Source: DASSNR01 sp036278935
GTDB taxonomy: Bacteria > Gemmatimonadota > Gemmatimonadetes > Gemmatimonadales > Gemmatimonadaceae
Assembly: GCA_036278935.1 (NCBI GenBank)
Contig: DASUKA010000105.1
Location: 1-24,323 of the forward strand
DNA: 24,323 nt
Direction of reading: 5' to 3'
Under the pieces are notes generated by a model. That model was not told the DNA's origin. It did not search any database and was given only the letters and a program-made list of their open reading frames with translations. The translations under genes were made by a program, and so were the position numbers. Shown one piece after another: positions 1 to 8,618 of the stretch. Numbering within the stretch: position 1 is the stretch's first letter; each line of letters starts with the position of its first letter.

Positions 1-105
1 GCGCGGCAGCCTCCTCGCCCCTCGCGTTAGATTGTACGCAGCACGGCCCTCGGCTCGGCGCGTATCGCACCCCACGGCGCCACGGGCGATCTTCCTCCAT
101 ACCGC

Positions 106-2412
106 ATGCTCCTTCCCCTCCTCGCACTGCTCCAGGCCGGGGTCGCCGGCCAGCCTGTCTACAACGGCCGCGCCGGCCAGCTCGATGTCCACATTCCGCG
201 CGTCGCCGCCGAGGTCACCATTGACGGTATGCTCGATGAGGCGCCGTGGCGCAAGGCCGCCATCCTCACCGGCTTCTCCACCTACCAGCCCGTGGATGGC
301 CGACCCGCACCCGATTCCACCGAGGTGCTCGTCTGGTACTCCCCCACCGCCATCTACTTCGGCATCCGCGCCTTCGAGCCGCACGGCAACGTCGTGTCCA
401 CGCTCGCGGATCGGGACCACATCGATGCCGACGACAATGTGCAGCTCCTCCTCGATACCTTCGACGATCACCGGCGCGCCTACAGCTTCAGCGTCAACCC
501 GCTCGGCGTGCAGGCCGACGGCACCAAGAGCGAGGGCGGAGGATTCGGGCCGGGCCACGGATTCGGCGGCGACGATCTGAGCTCCGACTTCATCTGGCAG
601 TCGAAGGGTCAGCTCACCACGTATGGCTATCAGGTCGAAGTGCGTGTGCCCTTCACGAGCCTGCGCTATCCAACGAGCGGCACACAGAACTGGGCCGTCA
701 ACGTCGTACGCAAGGTGCAGCACTCCGGCTACGAGGACACCTGGACGCCGGCGCTCAAGGGACGCGCCTCCTTCCTCGCGCAATCGGGCACGCTGGTCGG
801 ACTCACTGATCTGCATCGCGCGCTGGTCCTCCAGGCCAACCCGGAAACGACCACGCACATCGAGGGAACCCCCGCATCCGACGGATGGAGCTACAGCAAC
901 AATCCGCAGCTCGGCGGCAACGTGAAATGGGGCGTCACGAGCAACCTCACGCTCAACGGCACCATCAAGCCCGACTTCTCGCAGGTGGAAGCGGACGCGG
1001 GGCAGATCGCGCAGGATCCGCGCTTCGCGCTCTTCTTCGACGAGAAGCGCCCCTTCTTCGTGGATGGCATCGAGCAGTTCGACGTCCCCAACCAGCTCAT
1101 CTACACCCGGCGCATCGTGCAGCCGGTGGGGGCGGTGAAGCTCACGGGGAAGGTCGGGCGCACCAACCTCGCCCTGCTCTCGGCGGTGGATGACAACTCG
1201 CTGGAGCCCACGGGGGAGCATCCCATCGTCAATATCGTGCGGCTGCGACGCGACGTGGGCACCTCATCCACCATGGGCCTCGTCTACACCGGACGCGTGG
1301 TGGGCAGCGATTACAGCCGGATGGCGGGTGGCGACATCCATCTGGTGTTCGGCAAGCTCTACTACGCCCAGTTCCAGGCGGTGGCGAGCGTCACGCGAGA
1401 GGCCGGCAGCACGATCGGCGCACCGCTCTGGGAAGGGGTGTTCGATCGCACGGGACGCTCGTTTGGCTTTCACTACACCATCACCGGCATCGGGCAGAAT
1501 TTCGCGGCGGCCGACGGCTTCGTGCCGCGCACCGGGTTCGTGAACCCATCCATCATGAACCGCGTCACGATCTTCGGCGCACCCGGCTCCGCGCTGGAAA
1601 CCTGGACGCTGCGCTCCACGGTGGAAGGGACCTGGAAGTACAACGACTTCTTCGCGGGACGCAGCGTGCTGGAGGATCAGGCGTCCGTGCGCAACGAGCT
1701 CACCTTTCGCGGCGGATGGCAGCTCGACGTGACGCCCAGCATCTCGAGCTTCGCATTCGACCCGGCATCGTATACGACGGACGCGGTGCAGCACGTGACT
1801 GCCGCAGGCACGGACACTCTTCCCTTCGTGGTGCCGCCGCGGATCACGACGTACGGCCTGGATGTGCAGGGCCAGACACCGCAGTTCCAGAACATCTCGG
1901 CGTCGCTGTCGGCCACCCTCTCGCGCGACGTGGACTTCTTCGAGACCACGCCCGTGCGACGCATGGAGCTGAACGGCAGCGTGGACTATCGCCCCACCAC
2001 GCAACTGCGGGTGAGCGCCTCCTATGCCAGCAGCGTGCTCCGCCAGTGGGACGACGGCCGTACGGTGGCGAAGGAGCAGATTCCTCGGCTCAAGATCGAG
2101 TACCAGCTCTCGCGGCCGATCTTCCTGCGCTTCGTGGGGCAGTACGATGCGCAGCAGCATGAGGCGCTGCGCGATCCGCGCACCGGCGAGCCTATTCTGC
2201 TCCTCGGCGATTCGGGCTACGTGCAGTCCACGGCGACGCACAGCAACGACTTTCGCGTCGACCTGCTCTTCTCCTACCGACCCATCCCCGGGACGGTGTT
2301 CTTCGCCGGCTACGGGAGCAGCCTCACGGAAACGCGCCCGTTGGCGTTCGACGGGCTGCATCGCGTGACGGACGGGTTCTTCCTCAAACTGAGTTATCTG
2401 TTCCGGCTCTGA
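106..2412 (+). CDS. CBM9/DUF5916 outer-membrane protein
   Basis: Predicted 768-residue secreted protein. Residues 1-16 form a short hydrophobic signal-like segment. A CBM9-like beta-sandwich follows: an IDGMLDEAPW signature at 39-48, then DDNVQLLLDTF (109-119) and AYSFSVNPLGVQAD (125-138), typical of the CBM9-like domain that precedes DUF5916. The remainder is rich in alternating beta-strand patterns with the family hallmark DEKRPFFVDG, and it ends in an aromatic/hydrophobic strand (LKLSYLFRL), as expected of an outer-membrane beta-barrel. The family is common in Bacteroidota, Gemmatimonadota and Acidobacteriota; its substrate is not established, and sugar binding by the CBM9-like part is only an inference. 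The ATG at 106 is the first start giving a signal sequence. The 105 bases upstream hold no gene and no convincing promoter. It is not obviously in an operon with the next gene. Confidence 0.88.
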   Translation: MLLPLLALLQAGVAGQPVYNGRAGQLDVHIPRVAAEVTIDGMLDEAPWRKAAILTGFSTYQPVDGRPAPDSTEVLVWYSPTAIYFGIRAFEPHGNVVSTLADRDHIDADDNVQLLLDTFDDHRRAYSFSVNPLGVQADGTKSEGGGFGPGHGFGGDDLSSDFIWQSKGQLTTYGYQVEVRVPFTSLRYPTSGTQNWAVNVVRKVQHSGYEDTWTPALKGRASFLAQSGTLVGLTDLHRALVLQANPETTTHIEGTPASDGWSYSNNPQLGGNVKWGVTSNLTLNGTIKPDFSQVEADAGQIAQDPRFALFFDEKRPFFVDGIEQFDVPNQLIYTRRIVQPVGAVKLTGKVGRTNLALLSAVDDNSLEPTGEHPIVNIVRLRRDVGTSSTMGLVYTGRVVGSDYSRMAGGDIHLVFGKLYYAQFQAVASVTREAGSTIGAPLWEGVFDRTGRSFGFHYTITGIGQNFAAADGFVPRTGFVNPSIMNRVTIFGAPGSALETWTLRSTVEGTWKYNDFFAGRSVLEDQASVRNELTFRGGWQLDVTPSISSFAFDPASYTTDAVQHVTAAGTDTLPFVVPPRITTYGLDVQGQTPQFQNISASLSATLSRDVDFFETTPVRRMELNGSVDYRPTTQLRVSASYASSVLRQWDDGRTVAKEQIPRLKIEYQLSRPIFLRFVGQYDAQQHEALRDPRTGEPILLLGDSGYVQSTATHSNDFRVDLLFSYRPIPGTVFFAGYGSSLTETRPLAFDGLHRVTDGFFLKLSYLFRL

Positions 2413-2425
2413 GCGCTCGGCGCTC
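2411..2425 (+). terminator. short GC stem-loop after the DUF5916 gene
   Basis: GAGCGC-TCG-GCGCTC forms a 6-bp stem with a 3-base loop overlapping the TGA stop. There is no T tract, so it may be only a weak or factor-assisted 3' end signal. Seen directly; function inferred. Confidence 0.22.
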
Positions 2426-2502
2426 CCGCGTGATACACGTGCGTGCGCCGGCTGCACACGCGGCCACTGGCCTTGCGCGGCCGGAGGCTCTACCCTTCAT
2501 GT

Positions 2503-3273
2503 ATGACTCCATGGGTGCTGCGACTGCTCGTCGCGAACGGGGTGATGTATCTCCTCACCCACTACGCGATGCCGCAACTCACCACCGTGCTCTGGCTGGT
2601 GCCGGCGCTCATCCCCGCGCGGCCATGGACGCCGGTGACCTACATGTTCCTGCACGCGGGGATCTGGCACATCGCGGTGAACATGATCGGGCTGTACTTC
2701 TTCGGCCCGCGGCTGGAGGCGCGCCTCGGCGCGCGGCGCTTCCTCATCCTCTACTTCATCAGCGGGCTGGGTGGCGCAGCGCTCTCGTTCTTCATGGCGC
2801 CGTACACCCCCATCATCGGCGCGTCGGCGGCGATTTTCGGCGTCTTCGTGGGCTACGCCATGTTCTGGCCGCGCGAGAAAGTGTACATCTGGGGCGTGCT
2901 CCCCATCGAGGCCCGCTGGCTCGTCGTCGGCATGACGGTGCTCGCTCTCTTTGGCGGCTTCGGGGGCTTCGAGCCGGGCGTCGCGCACTTCGCGCACCTG
3001 GGCGGCTTCGTGACCGGGCTACTCTACCTCAAGTGGATCCAGCATTCCTCGCCCGCGCGCCGCTTCAAGCAGCGGGCAGCCGGCGCCGTGCAGCCGACGC
3101 ACCGGAATTCGGACACGGAGGCGGTGCGTCGCTGGGCCAACATCCGCCGCGAAGGGCTGCATGAGATCAACCGCAGCGAAGTGGATCGCCTGCTGGACAA
3201 GGTGGCGCGGCACGGTCCGGGCAGTCTGACGCCCGAGGAACGCGCGGCGCTCGATCGGTTCAGCATGCGATAG
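2503..3273 (+). CDS. Rhomboid-family intramembrane serine protease (variant GASA motif)
   Basis: A 256-residue polytopic membrane protein of about six hydrophobic segments. The conserved rhomboid landmarks are visible: HIAVN (His56 and Asn60, the oxyanion-side pair of GlpG-type rhomboids), the nucleophile region GASA with Ser108, and AHLGG with the catalytic His165. The usual GxSG motif reads GASA here, so Ala replaces the Gly after the serine. The cytosolic tail (about residues 180-256) contains LLDKV...GSLTPEERAALDRFS, a helical tail seen on many Bacteroidota-type rhomboids. I chose ATG 2503 because translation begins directly at the first helix and GGAGG lies at 2483-2487, though 15 bases away is long. 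An in-frame GTG at 2443 would add 20 Arg-rich residues. Rhomboids cleave transmembrane segments; the substrate is unknown. Confidence 0.87.
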   Translation: MTPWVLRLLVANGVMYLLTHYAMPQLTTVLWLVPALIPARPWTPVTYMFLHAGIWHIAVNMIGLYFFGPRLEARLGARRFLILYFISGLGGAALSFFMAPYTPIIGASAAIFGVFVGYAMFWPREKVYIWGVLPIEARWLVVGMTVLALFGGFGGFEPGVAHFAHLGGFVTGLLYLKWIQHSSPARRFKQRAAGAVQPTHRNSDTEAVRRWANIRREGLHEINRSEVDRLLDKVARHGPGSLTPEERAALDRFSMR

Positions 3274-3279
3274 CCCGCC

Positions 3280-3305
3280 GAGCGACAGCACCCGTACTGT
3301 CGCTC
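3280..3305 (+). terminator. 9-bp stem-loop downstream of the rhomboid gene
   Basis: GAGCGACAG and CTGTCGCTC are perfect inverted repeats separated by an 8-base loop, starting 7 bases after the rhomboid stop codon. No T tract follows. Position and symmetry suggest a transcript end; a regulator site for the following gene is the alternative. Confidence 0.45.
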
Positions 3306-3492
3306 CAGCCGTCCGCGCGCTAATGTCTCTCGTGCGGCGCCACGGCTACGGCCGCCGCGCACGCGCCGGCTCTCTCGCGTCGCGGGCATCGCGCCGTGCG
3401 TACGCGCTCCCTCCATATTCCGGATCGGTCACGTAGACATGCCAACCCATGCCCGACCGTGCGACATCACCGCACTGCCGCCCCTGCTCGCC

Positions 3493-5442
3493 GTGAAGAA
3501 GAGCATCGTCCCGCGGTGCGAGATGATCGCTGCCATGCTGCTCCTTGCCGCGTCCGCAGGCGCGGCACGCGCACAGACCGCGTCGCTCCATCCGCTCACG
3601 CCGGAGCAGGCCATCAACCTGCGCCACCCTTCGGATCCTGAGTTCTCCCCCGATGGCTCGCGCATCGCGTTCGTCGTGAGAGAGGCGCCCGGAGATTCCA
3701 CCACGCTCAGCCATATCTGGATTGTGAGCGTGGCTGGTGGCCAGCCACGGCAGCTCACCTGGTCAGACCACTCCGAGAGCTCACCGCGCTGGTCGCCCGA
3801 TGGACGCACGCTCGCCTTCATTGGCCAGAAGGGCGGCCAGCGCCAGATCTACGCGCTGCCGATGAACGGGGGCGAGCGGCGGCCGATCACGAAGGGGCAT
3901 CTCTCGGTACGCGCCTTCGCCTGGTCGCCCGACGGGAAGCGTATCGCCTTCCTGGCGCCCGACTCGCAGCCGACCGCCGAGCGGAAGCGTGAGCGAGAGC
4001 GCGACGATGCCCGCGTTGTGGACAAGGACGACCGCCACGCGCGGCTGCGTGTGCTGACCGTGGCCACGGAAGAGACGCGCGCACTCACGCCGCCCACCAC
4101 GGAGATATCAACGCTGGAGTGGCTGGGCGATGGGCACCTCGTCGTGCGGGGAACCGACACGCCGGCCTCCGACCTCTGGACCGACCGGCTCTACGTCGTC
4201 GACGCGAGCGATGGCGGCATGCGCACCATCGTCGATCCGCACGGGCCCTTGGGCGGCATGAAGGTCTCGCCGGATGGACATTCGCTGGCGTACGTGGGCG
4301 CGCGCACGAGCGGCCCCACGCCGCACGACCTCTATCTGCTGCCGCTCTCGGCCGATGGCGCGGCGGCGGGCGCCGCGCACAACCTGACCGCGCCGCTCGA
4401 CCGGGATGTGGGCGATTTCGTCTGGACCGCCGACGGTCATCTACTCGCTTCCGTGCGGGAGGGCTTCCACCACGCGCTCTATAGCATGGACAGCCAGGGG
4501 CACACGCAGCGAATCCAGAACGCCTCGCCAAACCCCGCCAGCCTGGCGGTGGCGTCCAACGGAACGACGGCGTTCGTCGGCCAGACGGCCACGACCCCGC
4601 CCGAGCTCTACGTGGCAGCGCACGACAGCACGGCTCGGCGGCTCACGGATCTCAACGCGTCGTGGAAGAACATCGCGCTCGTGGCGCCGCAGTCGGTGCA
4701 CTACAAGAGCTTTGACGGGCTCGACATCGACGCGGAACTGCTGCGGCCGAAGAACGCCGGCAGCGGGCCGTTGCCGATGATCGTACTCGTGCATGGCGGT
4801 CCCGCGGGTGCATGGTCGGATGCCATCGAGGGGTGGGGACAGCTCCTCGTGGCGAAGGGCTTCGCCGTGTTCTATCCGAACATCCGCGGCTCGGTGGGCT
4901 ACGGGCAGCGCTTCATCGCGATGGACAAGGCGGACTGGGGCGGTGCGGACTTCAAGGATGTGATGGCGGGCGTGGACGCGATGGTCCAGCGTGGCGTGGC
5001 CGATCCCAACAAGCTCGGCATCGGCGGCTGGTCGTACGGCGGCTACATGTCCGAATGGGCCATCACGCAAACCAATCGCTTCAAGGCGGCCGTGTCGGGC
5101 GCGGGCATGGTGGATCTCATCGCCGAATTCAGCACGGAGCGCGGGCCGGCCTACGACCGCTGGTACTTCGGCCTGCCGTATGAGAACTCGAAGGAGTTCC
5201 TGGAGAGCTCGCCCTTCATGTACATGAAGAACGCGCATACGCCCACGCTCATCCTCCAGGGGCTGGACGACACCACTGACCCGCCGGGACAGAGCGAGGG
5301 GCTGTACCGCGCCCTCAAGTTCTACGGCGTGCCGGCGGAGCTGGTTGAGTATCCGCGCGAGGAGCACGGCCTGCGCGAGCGGCACCACCTGGTCGACCGG
5401 CTCACGCGCGTGGTGGACTGGTTCACGAAGTACGTGCGATAG
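3493..5442 (+). CDS. Secreted S9-family prolyl oligopeptidase-type peptidase
   Basis: About 649 residues with this start. An n-region with KK and R, a hydrophobic core (MIAAMLLLAASAGAA) and ARAQ form a clear signal peptide, so the protein is probably periplasmic. The middle holds WD40/TolB-like propeller repeats of the FSPDGSRIAF type (for example FSPDG, WSPDG, VSPDG). The C-terminal alpha/beta-hydrolase domain has HGGP at the oxyanion region, the nucleophile elbow GWSYGG (Ser514), Asp593 in QGLDDTTDP and His625 in EEHG, a complete S9 triad. It resembles the acylaminoacyl-peptidase/S9C type, acting on short peptides. Start choice is uncertain: GTG 3493 gives the best signal peptide; ATG 3439 (667 residues) and ATG 3523 are alternatives, and none has a strong ribosome site. 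The 219 bases upstream contain only the stem-loop described above. Confidence 0.9.
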   Translation: MKKSIVPRCEMIAAMLLLAASAGAARAQTASLHPLTPEQAINLRHPSDPEFSPDGSRIAFVVREAPGDSTTLSHIWIVSVAGGQPRQLTWSDHSESSPRWSPDGRTLAFIGQKGGQRQIYALPMNGGERRPITKGHLSVRAFAWSPDGKRIAFLAPDSQPTAERKRERERDDARVVDKDDRHARLRVLTVATEETRALTPPTTEISTLEWLGDGHLVVRGTDTPASDLWTDRLYVVDASDGGMRTIVDPHGPLGGMKVSPDGHSLAYVGARTSGPTPHDLYLLPLSADGAAAGAAHNLTAPLDRDVGDFVWTADGHLLASVREGFHHALYSMDSQGHTQRIQNASPNPASLAVASNGTTAFVGQTATTPPELYVAAHDSTARRLTDLNASWKNIALVAPQSVHYKSFDGLDIDAELLRPKNAGSGPLPMIVLVHGGPAGAWSDAIEGWGQLLVAKGFAVFYPNIRGSVGYGQRFIAMDKADWGGADFKDVMAGVDAMVQRGVADPNKLGIGGWSYGGYMSEWAITQTNRFKAAVSGAGMVDLIAEFSTERGPAYDRWYFGLPYENSKEFLESSPFMYMKNAHTPTLILQGLDDTTDPPGQSEGLYRALKFYGVPAELVEYPREEHGLRERHHLVDRLTRVVDWFTKYVR

Positions 5443-5474
5443 GCGCGGGCCGCCGCCCCCTTGACCTTCGACAG

Positions 5475-5491
5475 GTACGATGCCATCGTAC
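5475..5491 (+). promoter_or_regulatory. perfect 17-bp palindrome, candidate PadR operator
   Basis: GTACGATG-C-CATCGTAC is a perfect 8+1+8 inverted repeat lying 24 bases before the PadR start codon. It sits between -35-like sequences (TTGACC at 5461 or TCGACA at 5468) and a -10-like TAGAAT (5495-5500), whose separation is longer than the usual 17 bases. PadR proteins commonly repress their own operon through palindromes at the promoter, so autoregulation is a reasonable inference. Confidence 0.55.
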
Positions 5492-5515
5492 TTGTAGAAT
5501 GACACAGGGAGAACC

Positions 5516-5848
5516 ATGCGCGAACCGGCCGCCGACGTCCTGCAGGGCACCCTCGACCTGCTGATCCTCAAGTCCCTCTCACTCGAGCCAATGCACGGGT
5601 GGGGCATCTCGCAACGCATCCAGCAGATCTCGCGGGACGTGCTGCAGGTGAACCAGGGCTCCCTCTACCCCGCCCTGCACCGGCTGGAGCACCGCGGATG
5701 GATCGCCGCCGTCTGGGGGACGTCGGAGAACAACCGGCGCGCGAAATTCTATCGGCTCACCGCGAAGGGCCGCAAGCAACTCGCCGCCGAAACGGCGAAC
5801 TGGCAGCGGTTCTCCCTCGCCGTCAATCGCGTTCTTCAAACCGTGTAG
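5516..5848 (+). CDS. PadR-family transcriptional regulator
   Basis: A 110-residue winged-helix protein of the short PadR type. The family signature LQGTLDLLILKSLSLEPMHG opens the domain (residues 9-28), followed by a YGxxI-like GWGISQRI, then QVNQGSLYPALHRLEHRGW in the recognition helix and wing, and FYRLTAKGRKQLAAE near the end. It matches the class found beside orphan MacB/FtsX-like permeases in Acidobacteria and Gemmatimonadota. AGGGAG at 5506-5511 gives a good ribosome site for ATG 5516. The permease gene starts 12 bases after the stop, so the two are almost certainly co-transcribed. The perfect palindrome upstream is its likely operator. The ligand is unknown; family members often sense toxic small molecules. 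Confidence 0.92.
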   Translation: MREPAADVLQGTLDLLILKSLSLEPMHGWGISQRIQQISRDVLQVNQGSLYPALHRLEHRGWIAAVWGTSENNRRAKFYRLTAKGRKQLAAETANWQRFSLAVNRVLQTV

Positions 5849-5860
5849 CCGGAGGCGGCC

Positions 5861-8509
5861 ATGCTCCAGCTCGCGCATGTTCGGCAGTGGCTCCGCGCAC
5901 TCGTGGCTCGACGGCGCGTGGACGCCGAGCTCGACGAGGAGCTCCGCTTTCACGTCGAGATGGCCACCGCCGAGCGCGCGCAGCATGGCATGAGCCCCGC
6001 CGAGGCTCGCACGCAGGCGCTCCGCGACTTCGGCGGCCTCGAACGGTTCAAGGAAGACTGCCGCGATGTGCGTGGCACGCGGCTGCTCACCGATTTCGCG
6101 CAGGATGTGCGCTACGCGCTGCGCACGCTCCGCAAGAGTCCAGGCTTCACCACGGTGGTCGTGCTCACGCTCGCGCTCGCCATCGGCGCCAACACGGCCA
6201 TCTTCTCGGTGGTCAACGGCGTGCTCCTGCGACCGCTGCCGTACGCACACCCCGGGCAGCTGGTGATGGTATGGGAGGCCGACCGCTTCAGCGGCACCAC
6301 GCGCGAAGATGCCTCGGTGCCCGACTACTTCGATTTTCGCGCGCGCAATCACGTCTTTACCGATGTGGCGGCGTTCGCTGAGCAACCCCTGACGCTCACG
6401 CGCGCGGGCGCCGAGCCGCAACATGTGGTCGCCGGCTATGCGACGCGGAATCTCTTTCCGCTCCTCGGCGTCACGCCGATCCTCGGGCGCGCATTCACCC
6501 CCGGCGAGGGCAGCCCCGGTGGCCCGCGCGCCGTCGTGCTCAGCGAAGCGCTCTGGCGGAATCGCTTCGGTGCCGACCCGGGGATTCTGGGGTCGACCAT
6601 CCGGCTGGATGACCTCCCTTACACGGTGGTCGGCGTGCTGCCCGCCGGGATGGCTATCCCCTCGAAGCACACCGACCTGTGGGTGCCGGCGCAGATCGGC
6701 CCCACGACGCGGCCGCGTTACAACCACGTGATCGCGGTGATCGGTCGACTGCGCGACGGCATCACGGTCGCGGCCGCGCAACGCGAGATGACTGACCTCG
6801 CCGCACAGCTCGAGGCGGCGTATCCATCGAACAAGGGACGCGGCGTGCATCTCGAGCGTCTCGACGATGTGGTGGTGGGGAGCGTGCGTCCCGCGCTCGT
6901 GGTGCTGCTCGGCGCCGTCGTCCTGGTGCTGCTCGTCGCGTGCGCCAACGTCGGAAATCTTCTGCTGGCGCGGGCAGCGACGCGCGGGCACGAAGTCGCG
7001 GTCCGGACGGCGCTCGGCGCGAGCGTCGGGCGGCTCGCACGGCAGTTCGTCGTTGAAAGTATGCTGATCAGCGGTGCGGCGGCGATCGCGGGTGTGGCGA
7101 TTGCTGCCGCCGGTCTTCATCTCCTGCTCGCGCTCGCACCGGCGGAGTTGCCGCGCGTGGGAGACGTGACCATCGATGCGAGAGTACTTGCCTTCACTCT
7201 CGGCCTCACGATCCTCGTGGCAATCGGCTTCGGCGTGCTGCCCATGCTCGAATCGCGCCGGCTGCAGCTGCCACGCGCGCTGCGCTCGAGTACCACGCGC
7301 GGCAGCTCCGCAGGACGTCGGCATACGAGGCTTCGCGATGCGCTGGTTGTCTCCGAGCTTGCCGTGTCGGTGGCACTCGTGATCGGCGCCGGGCTCTTGA
7401 TCAGGAGTTTCTGGACGCTCCGCCACGTGAACCCCGGCTTCGCCGCGCAGAATGTGATGCAGGCGGAGCTGCAACTTCCGCCGGCGCGCTACCCGCAGAG
7501 TCGCGACACGTTCCCGAAGTGGCCCGAGATCACCAACTTCTACACACAGGCGATTGACCGGGTGAGCGCGCTCTCCGGCGTGCAGTCGGCGGCGCTCGCC
7601 AACGTCGGCCCGCTGATGCCGGGGTTCACGAACAGCTTCGTGATTGAAGGACGGGAGGCGGAAGCCGCGCGAGGGCAGGCCGAGATCTACACGCGCATGG
7701 TGAGCCCCAGCTACTTCAGGACGGTCGGGCTCCCCCTGCTACAGGGTCGCGCTCTGTCCGCACACGACGATGGGCACGCCCCCCTGGTCGCGGTCATCAA
7801 CCAGGCAGCCGCACATCAGTACTTCGCGGACGCGACTCCTGTTGGACACCGGCTCAAGTTCTGGGGAACGTGGCGCACGATCGTCGGCGTCGTTGGGAAC
7901 GAGCGATTCCAGGGACTGACCCAGCAAACGCCTCCGGCCGTATACACGCCGCTCATGCAGACGCCCATGGCATCGCTCGTCCTGCTCGTGCGCACGAGCC
8001 GAGATCCCTCCATGGTGTGGCCCGCGGTGCGGCGCGAGATCGCGAGCGTGGATCCCCAACTCGCGCTGTTCAACGCGGTGACCATGCCCGAGGCGCTTGC
8101 GCAATCGGTCGCGCAACAGCGATTCACCATGCTCCTGCTGGGAACGTTCGCGACCGCCGCAATGTTGCTCGCCCTCATCGGCGTCCATGGCGTGTTGAGC
8201 TACCTGGTGGCGCAGCGTACGCGAGAAGTGGGGATCCGCATGGCACTCGGCGCGAGCCGCGGGGCGGTCGCACGGCTGGTCGTGGGACGCGGCGCGCTCC
8301 TCTCGCTTATCGGTATTGGCGCCGGGCTCGCGCTGGCCGCCGCGGGTGCGCGGCTGCTCTCGGGACTCCTGTTCGGCGTGACGGCGCTGGATCCGGCGAC
8401 CTACGCGGTGGTGGTATTCTGCGTGGCGGTGGTGGCGTTGCTGGCGAGCCTGCTCCCCGCGCGCCGCGCGATGGCCGTCGACCCAGCCATCGCGCTGCGT
8501 TCGGAGTGA
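5861..8509 (+). CDS. ADOP-type (acidobacterial duplicated orphan permease) ABC permease
   Basis: An 882-residue membrane protein. Residues about 20-60 (DAELDEELRFHVEMATAE... ALRDFGG) are the 'permease prefix' helical domain typical of this family. A first transmembrane helix follows (about 95-125, with IGANTAIFSVVNGVLLRPLPY), then a MacB-like periplasmic core. Two FtsX-type blocks come next: one around 340-470 with VAVRTALGAS, and one at the C-terminus with VGIRMALGAS (about 789-798). The internal duplication is diagnostic of the ADOP family. No ATPase gene lies nearby, consistent with the 'orphan' label. GGAGG at 5851-5855 is an ideal ribosome site. It is probably co-expressed with and repressed by the upstream PadR; the cargo is unknown (MacB relatives export peptides or drugs or do mechanotransmission at the envelope). 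Confidence 0.92.
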   Translation: MLQLAHVRQWLRALVARRRVDAELDEELRFHVEMATAERAQHGMSPAEARTQALRDFGGLERFKEDCRDVRGTRLLTDFAQDVRYALRTLRKSPGFTTVVVLTLALAIGANTAIFSVVNGVLLRPLPYAHPGQLVMVWEADRFSGTTREDASVPDYFDFRARNHVFTDVAAFAEQPLTLTRAGAEPQHVVAGYATRNLFPLLGVTPILGRAFTPGEGSPGGPRAVVLSEALWRNRFGADPGILGSTIRLDDLPYTVVGVLPAGMAIPSKHTDLWVPAQIGPTTRPRYNHVIAVIGRLRDGITVAAAQREMTDLAAQLEAAYPSNKGRGVHLERLDDVVVGSVRPALVVLLGAVVLVLLVACANVGNLLLARAATRGHEVAVRTALGASVGRLARQFVVESMLISGAAAIAGVAIAAAGLHLLLALAPAELPRVGDVTIDARVLAFTLGLTILVAIGFGVLPMLESRRLQLPRALRSSTTRGSSAGRRHTRLRDALVVSELAVSVALVIGAGLLIRSFWTLRHVNPGFAAQNVMQAELQLPPARYPQSRDTFPKWPEITNFYTQAIDRVSALSGVQSAALANVGPLMPGFTNSFVIEGREAEAARGQAEIYTRMVSPSYFRTVGLPLLQGRALSAHDDGHAPLVAVINQAAAHQYFADATPVGHRLKFWGTWRTIVGVVGNERFQGLTQQTPPAVYTPLMQTPMASLVLLVRTSRDPSMVWPAVRREIASVDPQLALFNAVTMPEALAQSVAQQRFTMLLLGTFATAAMLLALIGVHGVLSYLVAQRTREVGIRMALGASRGAVARLVVGRGALLSLIGIGAGLALAAAGARLLSGLLFGVTALDPATYAVVVFCVAVVALLASLLPARRAMAVDPAIALRSE

Positions 8510-8561
8510 GCGCCGCGCCGGCCGCGCCGCGCACGCTCGGCCAGATACTGCTCCTCCTCGA

Positions 8562-8578
8562 GCCGGGACCCGCCCGGC
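8562..8578. terminator. stem-loop between convergent permease and peptidase genes
   Basis: GCCGGG and CCCGGC form a 6-bp stem with a 5-base loop inside the 109-base convergent gap 8510-8618. There is no T tract on either strand. It may serve as a shared 3' signal; evidence is weak. Confidence 0.25.
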
Positions 8579-8618
8579 ACGACGGCGGGCTCCGGCACGG
8601 CCACATCACTGGCTGGCG

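Noticed and set aside
5579..7474. 631-codon open frame on the - strand
   Set aside because: It lies antisense to PadR and the ADOP permease, both with strong family motifs and ribosome sites. Its composition is Arg/His-rich, as expected from antisense reading of GC-rich genes.
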